Under the pieces are notes generated by a model, which was not told the origin of the DNA, ran no database searches, and saw nothing but the letters and a program-made list of their open reading frames with translations. 64,000 bases of DNA from Saprospirales bacterium (GTDB lineage: Bacteria; Bacteroidota; Bacteroidia; Chitinophagales; Saprospiraceae), in assembly GCA_016711045.1 (NCBI GenBank), contig JADJTT010000008.1, positions 124,001 through 188,000 of the forward strand, in the 5' to 3' direction. Of this stretch, positions 50,599 to 58,283 are shown one piece after another (the stretch's first letter is position 1; the number at the start of each line of letters is the position of its first letter). Position numbers and translations under genes: made by a program.

Positions 50599-51927
50599 AT
50601 GCAACTAAACACCAGTTACCGCCAAATCCTGTCCATCGCGCTTCCCATCATGTTGGGCAGTGCGGCTCAGAATGTGATCGCGTTGAGTGACAGTGTGTTT
50701 TTGTACTATATGGGGGAGACCGAATTTGCAGCTATCGGCTTTGTCGGGGTGTTTTATCTGGTAGTAGCGGCTATCGGGTACGGTTTCTCCAAAGGGGGGC
50801 AGATCACTATCGCCCGGCGGGTAGGGGAAAAGCAGATAGATCAGGTGCGAAGGGCTTTTTATTCCATGCTCTATTTTGAGATTGCCCTGGCTTTCGTCCT
50901 TTTTCTCTTCATGAAATATGGCTGTTTTTACTTCTTTCAACTTATCGTCGACTCTCCCGCCATTTTGGAAAAAAGTATGGAATACCTGGACTACCGGGCC
51001 TGGGGAGTCTTTGCCAGCTATATCGGGGTAACGTTGATTGCGTTTTATACCGGGATAGCCCGCACCACGTTCATCCTCGTGGAGGTTTTTGTCCTTGCCA
51101 TTGTCAATATTGTGCTGGATTATGCGCTGATCTTCGGGCATTGGGGTTTCCCGGCCATGGGTATGGGGGGCGCCGCGCTGGCAAGTACGATCGCCGAGAT
51201 TGTGGCCCTGGTGATTTTTATCGCCTATATGGTCTTCGACAAGCCCATCCGGGAGTTCCGGTTGTATCGCCTGCCCAAATTGGAGGTAGCTCAGATCAAG
51301 TCCTTGTTTCAGCTTTCCCTGCCAATTGTCGCACAGGCGATCGTAGGTCTTGGAAGTTGGTTTCTCTTTTTCGGCATCGTGGAGAATATCGGCGAACGCG
51401 CCCTGGCCATTTCTAACCTCGTCCGGATGGTTTACCTGATCTTATCTATTCCGAGCTGGGGCTTTGCTTCCGGGGTAAATACGATGGTCAGCAATTTTAT
51501 CGGCGCCCAAAGGCGGCAGGCGGTTTTGCCGATTATCTGGAAAACAGCGAAACTTTGCTGGGCGAGTACGATGGTACTGAGTCTGCCGGTGGTGATTTTT
51601 CCGCAAAAAATGTTGTACCCCTTGCTGGGTAAAGAAGATATGACCCTTATTCAGGATGCTCAACCCGTTTTTTGGGTGCTGCTCGGTATCCTGATCCTCT
51701 TTTCTTTCGCAAGCGTCTACTTCAATGGACTTTCCGGTACGGGCGCCACGCTCTTTGGATTGAAAGTCCAGGCATTGGGCGTAGTGATCTACGTGATCTA
51801 CGTCTACCTCGTCGTGGATGTGCTCCAGGCAGGCCTCGCCTGGGCCTGGGCTGCTGAGTTGATCTATTGGGCCTTTATCTTTGGGTTTACGCTGTGGTAT
51901 ATGCGCTCCCGGCGCTGGCATTTTTAA
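50599..51927 (+). CDS. MATE-family efflux transporter
   Basis: 442 residues, 12 predicted membrane helices, no signal. The halves start QILSIALPIMLGSAAQNVIA and LSLPIVAQAIVGLGSWFLFF, as in NorM-type MATE exporters, with the Asp of the first half in ALSDSVFLYYMG. They expel cationic drugs or metabolites with H+ or Na+. The divergent spacer towards the oligopeptidase is 110 nt. Substrate not predictable. The next 182 nt hold repeats and hairpins. Confidence 0.88.
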   Translation: MQLNTSYRQILSIALPIMLGSAAQNVIALSDSVFLYYMGETEFAAIGFVGVFYLVVAAIGYGFSKGGQITIARRVGEKQIDQVRRAFYSMLYFEIALAFVLFLFMKYGCFYFFQLIVDSPAILEKSMEYLDYRAWGVFASYIGVTLIAFYTGIARTTFILVEVFVLAIVNIVLDYALIFGHWGFPAMGMGGAALASTIAEIVALVIFIAYMVFDKPIREFRLYRLPKLEVAQIKSLFQLSLPIVAQAIVGLGSWFLFFGIVENIGERALAISNLVRMVYLILSIPSWGFASGVNTMVSNFIGAQRRQAVLPIIWKTAKLCWASTMVLSLPVVIFPQKMLYPLLGKEDMTLIQDAQPVFWVLLGILILFSFASVYFNGLSGTGATLFGLKVQALGVVIYVIYVYLVVDVLQAGLAWAWAAELIYWAFIFGFTLWYMRSRRWHF

Positions 51928-52032
51928 AGCTATAGTTGATTGGTTTTCCGGTGGGGGGTGGGCGGCGGAGGGGGGGGGGCGGGAAAACGGTTGCCGTGGC
52001 GGGAGCGTCGAGAAGGTTGTTAAAACCTGATA

Positions 52033-52112
52033 TTACGCACTGGTGCGTAACTTGAGCTATTAAAGCAACTGAAAACTAATCCCGATAACTATCGGGAAAA
52101 AACTAAAAACTA
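52033..52112. repeat. Composite intergenic element downstream of the aminotransferase, copy 2
   Basis: TTACGCAC-TG-GTGCGTAA (52033-52050, perfect 8-bp palindrome preceded by TGATA), then CCCGAT-AACT-ATCGGG (52081-52096) and AAAAAACTAAAAACTA, which contains the aminotransferase stop codon. It parallels the blocks at 46084-46209. The CCCGAT hairpin could also serve as terminator. Confidence 0.6.
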
Positions 52113-53318
52113 CTTCAATTTCCCCAGCACTTCCTTCATCCTCCTGGTAGCCTCGATAAGATCCTCATCGGAGGCAGCAAAGGATATGCGGATACACTCA
52201 TCGGCTCCGAAACCTGAGCCCGAAACGAGGGCTACATGGGCATTCTCCAGGATATACATCGCCAGATCGTCCGCGTTTTGGATGGTGGTCGTTCCGTCCG
52301 ATTTGCCGAAGTAATAGCTGACGTCCGGGAAGACATAGAAGGCGCCTTGCGGGTGGTTGGACAACAGACCGGGGACATCTTCCAGCAGTTGGAGGGTGAG
52401 GTCGCGGCGGCGCAGGAACGCGTCGCGCATCTCGTAAGTAGGCTGAAGGTCTGCGTCGAGGGCATAAGCGCCTGCTTTTTGGGCAAACGAATTGGCGCCG
52501 GAAGTAACTTGCCCCTGGATCTTGGTGCAGGCCTCGGCAATCCAGGCCGGGGCGCCCATATACCCCAATCGCCAGCCCGTCATCGCAAACCCTTTGGCAA
52601 ACCCATTGACGGTGATCGTCCGGTCGCGCACGTTATCGAAGGCGCCGATGCTCACATGCTGATCGGTGAAGTTGATATACTCGTAGATCTCGTCGGCAAT
52701 GATTAGCAAATTATCGTGTTTGGCTATCACATCGGCGAGGCCTTTTAATTCTTCCCGTGAATAGACCGACCCGGTAGGGTTGCAAGGAGAAGAGAAAAGC
52801 ACGAATTTGGTGTGTTCGGTGATCGCGGCTTTCAAGTGCGGGGGGGTGACCTTGAAATCCTGTTCGATACCCGCTTTCACCGCGACCGGCTTGCCGCCGC
52901 CCAGGCGAATGATCTCGTAGTAGGAAACCCAGTAGGGAGCCAGGATGATCGCTTCATCTCCTTCATTGAGCAGGGCCAGGCTGAGGTTGGCCAGCGATTG
53001 CTTGGCGCCATTGGATACCACGATCTGGTTGAGTGAAAAGTCCAGGTCGTTATCTCGTTTAAACTTTCGGACAATAGCCTGGCGAAGCTCTACAAGACCG
53101 GGTACCGGGCTGTATTTTGTGTAGCCATCATCCAATGCCTTTTTTGCTGCTTCCTTAATGTGATCCGGAGTATCGAAATCCGGTTCTCCCAGACTGAGGT
53201 TGATGACCTGAAGTCCCTGTGCAGTCAAATTTCTGGCGAGTTGTGCCATGCGGAGCGTGGCTGATTCTTCCATTTCCAAAACCCGGCGGGAAAGCAGTTG
53301 AGCAGCAATGGTATCCAT
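52110..53318 (-). CDS. Class I/II aminotransferase (aspartate aminotransferase type)
   Basis: 402 residues from ATG 53318. PLP fold type I: VINLSLGEPDFDTPDHIKEA at the start, YSPVPGLVELRQAI, SNGAKQSLANLSLAL, the FSSPCNPTGSVYSREEL motif, LIIADEIYEYINF, and the PLP lysine in TVNGFAKGFAMTGWRLGYMG. The residue arrangement matches the Ib subgroup, where aspartate and sometimes prephenate are substrates. It transfers the amino group between aspartate or glutamate and a keto acid. Alone on the minus strand. The start at 53354 is possible, but ATG 53318 is nearer to the promoter-typical spacing. Confidence 0.9.
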   Translation of the reverse strand: MDTIAAQLLSRRVLEMEESATLRMAQLARNLTAQGLQVINLSLGEPDFDTPDHIKEAAKKALDDGYTKYSPVPGLVELRQAIVRKFKRDNDLDFSLNQIVVSNGAKQSLANLSLALLNEGDEAIILAPYWVSYYEIIRLGGGKPVAVKAGIEQDFKVTPPHLKAAITEHTKFVLFSSPCNPTGSVYSREELKGLADVIAKHDNLLIIADEIYEYINFTDQHVSIGAFDNVRDRTITVNGFAKGFAMTGWRLGYMGAPAWIAEACTKIQGQVTSGANSFAQKAGAYALDADLQPTYEMRDAFLRRRDLTLQLLEDVPGLLSNHPQGAFYVFPDVSYYFGKSDGTTTIQNADDLAMYILENAHVALVSGSGFGADECIRISFAASDEDLIEATRRMKEVLGKLK

Positions 53319-53367
53319 ATCGATTTTTTCTGTAGGTGAAGGTTCACCCTTCAATATTTTAAAAAAA

Positions 53368-53400
53368 CAAATGTAGGAGTTTTTGGCATTTCGGAGGCAA
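53368..53400 (-). promoter_or_regulatory. Promoter of the aminotransferase gene
   Basis: On the minus strand: TTG (53400-53398), 22-nt spacer, TACATTTG (53375-53368), a perfect TAnnTTTG, 50 nt before the ATG at 53318. Confidence 0.5.
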
Positions 53401-53439
53401 GGAAAAAATGTCTATCTTTTCGGCAGAAAACAGCTATTC

Positions 53440-54180
53440 ATGAGTAAACGAAAACCTGCCAGCCCGGTAGTCAAAAAACAGGCCGTTAAACCGCCTCCGT
53501 CTCCGGTGTTTGCACCTGAAGAAAACGCCTTGTGGCGGCGCGTTTTTTGGGGGGTATCAATCCTTTTGCTCGCCACCACCCTGTTCCTGGCCAACGGCAG
53601 CGGCATCAACGGCGATGACGAATATCAGGATGATTATTCGGAAAAACTGGTCAATTACTACACGTCCGGCGGGGCGGATACCGCAGCCCTGAATATCCCC
53701 AAGGGCAATATGCAGTTGTACGGCGGGTTTTTTGAACTGCTCACCGGCTTTACCAACCGGGCGCTGGGGTATACCCTCGATGACCCGCAATACCATAATG
53801 TACGCCATTGGTTCAATGCCATTTTCGGTTGGTTGGCGATGCTCTTCGTCGGGCTGTTTGTCCGCGAAGTGGCGGGTTGGCGATACGGATTGCCGGCTTT
53901 TGTGTTCATGTGGCTGTCCCCCCGTTTCCTTGGACATTCCCTGATGAACCCCAAGGATATTCCTTTTGCGACGGGGTATATCATGTCCTTGTATTTTATG
54001 CTCCGGTGGTTGAAATACATGCCCAAATACCGGTGGTCCGATCTGATCGGACTGGCCGGCGGCATAGCCATTGCATTGGGACTCCGGGCCGGAGGCCTTT
54101 TGCTTTTTGCCTATCTGGGGCTGTTCGCCGGACTTGATTTTTTGTTTAAATTTGGAATAAAGGGGCTTTTACGAAGATAA
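53440..54180 (+). CDS. GT39-like polytopic membrane protein, N-terminal part (frameshifted)
   Basis: The protein starts at ATG 53440 (MSKRKPASPVVKKQ) with a basic, proline-rich cytoplasmic tail, a first helix (VFWGVSILLLATTLFLANG), a periplasmic loop with GDDEYQDDYSEKLVNYYTSG (the DxE-type acidic pair of GT-C glycosyltransferases) and three to four further helices, one preceded by RFLGHSLMNPKDIPF. The frame stops at 54180 after passing the GGGG run at 54162-54165; adding one G gives GIKGAFTKIKVVGNY and continues in the next frame. Together: 728 residues. Likely transfers a sugar or lipid-linked glycan at the outer face of the inner membrane. Confidence 0.75.
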   Translation: MSKRKPASPVVKKQAVKPPPSPVFAPEENALWRRVFWGVSILLLATTLFLANGSGINGDDEYQDDYSEKLVNYYTSGGADTAALNIPKGNMQLYGGFFELLTGFTNRALGYTLDDPQYHNVRHWFNAIFGWLAMLFVGLFVREVAGWRYGLPAFVFMWLSPRFLGHSLMNPKDIPFATGYIMSLYFMLRWLKYMPKYRWSDLIGLAGGIAIALGLRAGGLLLFAYLGLFAGLDFLFKFGIKGLLRR

Positions 54181-54182
54181 AG

Positions 54183-55625
54183 GTGGTTGGCAACTATGCC
54201 CTGATCGCCCTGGCAGTGGCCCTGACCGGGTTCGTACTGGCTTTGCTGGTCTGGCCTTACGCCCTGAAATCGCCTATCGACCACACGCTGGAAGCACTCA
54301 ACGCATTCAGCAAGTTCGGTACCCGTATCCGGGTGCTGTTCCAGGGGGTAAACATCATGTCGGATCAAACGCCGTGGTATTATCCCATCGTATGGATGCT
54401 CAATACGACGCCCTTGTTTGTGTTGTTGGGCATTATCGGCGGACTGATCGGTTTTCCGTATTTGTGGAAGCGCTTTGGTCCCATGCCGGTGATCATGGCG
54501 GCTTTTGCGGGGGTGTTTCCCGTGGCTTACATCATCGCCAAGGATGCCATCCTGTATGATGGGTGGCGCCACCTGTTGTTTGCCTACCCAGGTTTGGTCG
54601 CACTGGCTGCGATGTGTTGGATCGAATTGGATATTCGATTGAAAAAGGCGGCAACGCCCTACTATCGCTATGCGTTGTGGGGTATTTTGGGGCTGACCCT
54701 GCTCGAGCCCGCTCAATTCATTATTCGCAATGCCTCTTTCCCATACGTATATTTTAACCCCATTGCCGGAGGCATGAAAGGCGCTCATGGCAATTTCGAA
54801 GAAGACTATTGGGGCGTGAGCGTACGACAGGCGGTCGAACGCATGGAGAAAGAAGGGTTGCTCAAAGCCAAACCCGACGGCTCTCCCCTCGTGATCGCTT
54901 CGAGCTTTTCCTACAATCTGGATAAGCACATTGGACCCGAATACGACGGGAAGGTCATTACCACCTATGTCAAATACAACCAGCGCTACGCCAAGGATTG
55001 GGATTACGCCATCTTCCCTTCCCGCTACGTGCGCGGACCGCAGTTGCGCACAGGCATTTGGCCGCCTTCTTCCCAAATTTTCACCATACAAGCAAACGGG
55101 TCTCCGCTGACTACGGTCTTGAGCGCCGGCGAAAAGCACGCCCACCGGGGTGAACAGCTCACCAAGGAAAGCAACTTTGCGGGAGCGATCGAGGCGTTCC
55201 AGCAGGAAATCGCCCAGTATCCCGACAATGAACTGGCCTGGATCGGTCTGGCAAACGCCTATGTCAACACCCAGCAGGCCCCGCTTGCCCTGGAGGCTAC
55301 CCGTAAGGCGCTGGAAGTGGCCCCTGAAAACCTATCGGCTCTCTTCCTTACAGGGTTGGCCCAAATGAATATGGGCGATCTGTCGGGCGCGATGTCCACC
55401 TTCCAGGAGGCCCTGAAAATAGATGAGGAGTATTCGGTAGCCTATTACTACCTGGCGCTTATCCAGGCCCGGCAAGGGGATTTTAATACCGCCCTCAGCA
55501 ACCTGGAGAAGGTCCTGCAAACCAATCCAAAATTCAAGCAGGCCTATGAATTGGCAGCCCAGATCATGGATCAAATGGGTAATCCGCAGCGCGCGGCTGA
55601 ACTCAGGCAGCAAGCCGCGAAATAA
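54183..55625 (+). CDS. GT39-like membrane protein, C-terminal part with TPR repeats (frameshifted)
   Basis: Continuation of the upstream frame: the GTG at 54183 is not a real start. About six further helices (YALIALAVALTGFVLALLVW; LFVLLGIIGGLIGFPYL), a periplasmic region (HLLFAYPGLVALAAMCW as helix; FPYVYFNPIAGGMKGAHGNF), then from about nt 55130 three to four TPR-type repeats (EAFQQEIAQYPDNELAWIGL; LALEATRKALEVAPENLSAL; STFQEALKIDEEYSVAYYYL; SNLEKVLQTNPKFKQAYELA) at the C-terminus. A GT-C membrane protein with TPR tail is a known type in Bacteroidota, where the TPR may bind partner proteins. The next gene follows after a heptamer array. Confidence 0.75.
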   Translation: MVGNYALIALAVALTGFVLALLVWPYALKSPIDHTLEALNAFSKFGTRIRVLFQGVNIMSDQTPWYYPIVWMLNTTPLFVLLGIIGGLIGFPYLWKRFGPMPVIMAAFAGVFPVAYIIAKDAILYDGWRHLLFAYPGLVALAAMCWIELDIRLKKAATPYYRYALWGILGLTLLEPAQFIIRNASFPYVYFNPIAGGMKGAHGNFEEDYWGVSVRQAVERMEKEGLLKAKPDGSPLVIASSFSYNLDKHIGPEYDGKVITTYVKYNQRYAKDWDYAIFPSRYVRGPQLRTGIWPPSSQIFTIQANGSPLTTVLSAGEKHAHRGEQLTKESNFAGAIEAFQQEIAQYPDNELAWIGLANAYVNTQQAPLALEATRKALEVAPENLSALFLTGLAQMNMGDLSGAMSTFQEALKIDEEYSVAYYYLALIQARQGDFNTALSNLEKVLQTNPKFKQAYELAAQIMDQMGNPQRAAELRQQAAK

Positions 55626-55639
55626 ATGTAAATGCCTAA

Positions 55640-55670
55640 CCAGTCACCAGTCACCAGTCACCAGTCACCC
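55640..55670. repeat. Heptanucleotide array CAGTCAC x4
   Basis: Four exact copies of the 7-nt unit CAGTCAC, 15 nt after the stop codon of the TPR gene. Same unit as in part of the 29029 array. Confidence 0.8.
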
Positions 55671-55711
55671 TGCCTTCCTTAAAGTTTCGGCGGGAAAAGC
55701 AATCTCGATTT

Positions 55712-57253
55712 ATGAAAGAGCCCTTCAAAATACTAAAAGACAAAATTGCCGAAGCCCAGTTAGGCGGCGGCAAGAGCCGCATCAAGGCCCAACACGAAAA
55801 AGGGAAACTGACCGCCCGCGAGCGCATTCACTTTTTGTTGGATGAAGGCTCGTTCGAAGAGATCGGGCAGCTGGTGACCCACCGGACCACCGATTTCGAC
55901 ATGGACAAGCAATTGGTCCTCGGTGATGGGGTCGTGACGGGCTACGGTACGATCAATGGTCGGATGGTCTATGTTTTTGCGCAAGACTTCACCGTTTTCG
56001 GCGGCTCCTTATCGGAGACCCATGCGGAGAAGATCTGTAAGATCATGGATCTGGCGATGCAAAACGGCGCACCGGTCATTGGATTGAATGATTCCGGCGG
56101 GGCGCGGATCCAGGAAGGGGTGCGCTCTCTGGGCGGTTATGCCGACATTTTCTACCGGAACGTCCGGGCCTCAGGCGTGATTCCGCAAATCTCCGCAGTG
56201 ATGGGCCCTTGTGCGGGAGGGGCGGTGTATTCGCCGGCTATGACCGATTTCATTCTCATGGTGGAAAATAGCTCCTACATGTTTGTGACCGGTCCCAACG
56301 TAGTGAAGACCGTAACCAATGAGGACGTAAGCTCCGAAGACCTGGGTGGCGGACTCACGCATGCGACCAAATCGGGTGTGACCCACCTCCTCGCGGGCAA
56401 CGACCTGGATTGCATTGAAAAGATCCGGAAACTGCTCAGCTATATGCCGCAAAACTGCGAAGACAAACCTCCCCGCCTCCCGTTTGAAGTGGGCGATGAG
56501 TTTCGCGAAGAATTGACCGATATCATCCCACCGAGTTCAACGCAGCCCTACGATATGCGCGACGTCGTGAACGGCATCGTGGATTATGAGTCCTTTCTGG
56601 AGATCCATAGCGGTTGGGCGGAAAACATCATTGTGGGCTTTGCCCGTATAGCCGGTCGCAGCATTGGTATCGTGGGCAACCAGCCCATGAATCTCGCCGG
56701 CGTACTCGACGTGAACAGCGCCCGCAAGTCCGCCCGTTTTGTGCGGTTCTGCGACAGCTTCAACATCCCCTTGCTGGTATTGGTCGATGTGCCCGGCTTT
56801 TTGCCCGGTACCGATCAGGAATGGAACGGCATCATCACGAACGGCGCCAAGTTATTATATGCGTTTAGCGAGGCCACGGTACCGCGTGTCACCCTCATCA
56901 CCCGCAAAGCATACGGCGGCGCCTACGACGTGATGAACTCCAAACACATCGGCGCAGACATGAACTATGCCTGGCCCAGTGCCGAGATCGCGGTGATGGG
57001 AGCCAAGGGCGCCAGTGAGATCATTTTCCGAAAGGAGATCCAGGAAGCTGAAGACCCTGCGGCGGCGTTGGCGGAAAAGGAAGCGGAATATGCAGAGAAA
57101 TTCGCTAATCCCTATCGCGCTACCGCCCGCGGCTTTATCGACGAGGTGATCTATCCGCGGGAAACGCGCCGTAAACTGATCAAGGCGTTTGCGATGCTGG
57201 AAAACAAAGTAGATACCTTGCCGAAGAAGAAGCATGGGAATATCCCGTTGTGA
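55712..57253 (+). CDS. Acyl-CoA carboxylase beta subunit (carboxyltransferase)
   Basis: 513 residues of two crotonase-like halves. First half: KGKLTARERIHFLLDEGSFE, NDSGGARIQEGVRSLGGYAD, GPCAGGAVYSPAMTDF; second half: VDVPGFLPGTDQEWNGIITN, TRKAYGGAYDVMNSKHIGAD and YAWPSAEIAVMGAKGASEII. This matches propionyl/methylmalonyl-CoA carboxylase beta (PccB/MmdA) and accD-like subunits. It moves CO2 from biotin to an acyl-CoA (propionyl-CoA most often). No biotin-carboxylase or biotin protein gene is next to it; the only biotin protein here is the distant OadA-like subunit, so its partner is elsewhere. Convergent with the T9SS gene. Confidence 0.9.
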   Translation: MKEPFKILKDKIAEAQLGGGKSRIKAQHEKGKLTARERIHFLLDEGSFEEIGQLVTHRTTDFDMDKQLVLGDGVVTGYGTINGRMVYVFAQDFTVFGGSLSETHAEKICKIMDLAMQNGAPVIGLNDSGGARIQEGVRSLGGYADIFYRNVRASGVIPQISAVMGPCAGGAVYSPAMTDFILMVENSSYMFVTGPNVVKTVTNEDVSSEDLGGGLTHATKSGVTHLLAGNDLDCIEKIRKLLSYMPQNCEDKPPRLPFEVGDEFREELTDIIPPSSTQPYDMRDVVNGIVDYESFLEIHSGWAENIIVGFARIAGRSIGIVGNQPMNLAGVLDVNSARKSARFVRFCDSFNIPLLVLVDVPGFLPGTDQEWNGIITNGAKLLYAFSEATVPRVTLITRKAYGGAYDVMNSKHIGADMNYAWPSAEIAVMGAKGASEIIFRKEIQEAEDPAAALAEKEAEYAEKFANPYRATARGFIDEVIYPRETRRKLIKAFAMLENKVDTLPKKKHGNIPL

Positions 57254-57300
57254 GGGATATTGTGCGAAGAATAGGCGTTGTTTATTTAGCCTAAACGGGT

Positions 57301-58263
57301 TTAGTCCACCTTGATCAACTTATCCTGAAAAACCCCTTCGTTTGAACGGATCGTCAAAAAGTACGCACCAGCGGGAATCTCCTTCATGTCCACTTCCACG
57401 TAATCGATGAAGGTTCTGGAAAGGAGCAACCGGCCCTGATTATCGAAAACCTCGCAGGTGGCTTCGCCGGTCTGGCCCGGATTTCGGTTTTTGACGGAAA
57501 ATATGGCATAAAACGGATTGGGATACACCTCAAACCCAGCCAACACCCCGGAGGTGTCTCCGTCATCCAGGACAATGGACCTCAGCGCACAGACGGCGTC
57601 GATGTCAGCACCGGGCGTACCGCCCCAGCACACGTCGTCCACCACATCCACGATCTCCACCGCATTAAACTTCAGGGTTCCGGCCGGGTAGTCCGGCATG
57701 ATGCCATCGATGTCGACTCCGGAGGTCGAACCGCCGATGCCCCCGATCTCAAAATAGCCATCGTCATTGATATCGGGAATACCCAGCAGTTGGAGCTGAG
57801 CCAGCGTGAATGAATCGAGGGGCTGAAGGGCCAGGTTACAAGCCTCGATGCCCGGACCGATCTCAAAGACCCACAGGTCCTCCAGGTCGTCGCCTGAGTT
57901 GGTCAGGATGTTATTGGTAAATCCGAGTTTGAGAATGCCCCCCTGGCCGAGGAAAACAAAATTGGGCTGGTCAACTATCGCGCCGTTGTAGTCACTTACG
58001 CCGAGGGCGCCGGTGGGGTCGGGATCGGCGAGCGGACAACCGGGGATGTATTCGATGAGCACATCGGCAAAGCTCCACCCATCGCCGCAAATCGCGCACC
58101 CGTTATTGGGCAGGCCAACGCAGTCTGCATCCGCGCAGTCAATCTGCCCGTCGTTGTCATTATCTATGCCGTCCGAGCAGGCAATGGACGAATTTTCCTG
58201 AGAAAAAAGAAAAAGGGGCATCATGAAAATCCCCGCAAAAAGAAGGATCAATGAGCGTTTCAT
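57301..58263 (-). CDS. T9SS-exported Ca-binding-type protein, hypothetical
   Basis: 320 residues: signal peptide (RSLILLFAGIFMMPLFLFSQ), a thrombospondin-3-like Asp/Asn calcium motif near residue 30 (CSDGIDNDNDGQIDCADADC), a middle beta domain with WSFADVLIEYIPGCPLADP and several Asp-rich loops (IPDINDDGYFEIGGIGG), and a C-terminal T9SS domain (FEVYPNPFYAIFSVKNRN, EIPAGAYFLTIRSNEG). Possibly a cell-surface binding or structural protein. It is 20 nt downstream of the M64 gene on the same strand, so it is probably co-transcribed. Confidence 0.75.
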   Translation of the reverse strand: MKRSLILLFAGIFMMPLFLFSQENSSIACSDGIDNDNDGQIDCADADCVGLPNNGCAICGDGWSFADVLIEYIPGCPLADPDPTGALGVSDYNGAIVDQPNFVFLGQGGILKLGFTNNILTNSGDDLEDLWVFEIGPGIEACNLALQPLDSFTLAQLQLLGIPDINDDGYFEIGGIGGSTSGVDIDGIMPDYPAGTLKFNAVEIVDVVDDVCWGGTPGADIDAVCALRSIVLDDGDTSGVLAGFEVYPNPFYAIFSVKNRNPGQTGEATCEVFDNQGRLLLSRTFIDYVEVDMKEIPAGAYFLTIRSNEGVFQDKLIKVD

Positions 58264-58283
58264 ATTCAGCGAATTTATTCAGG

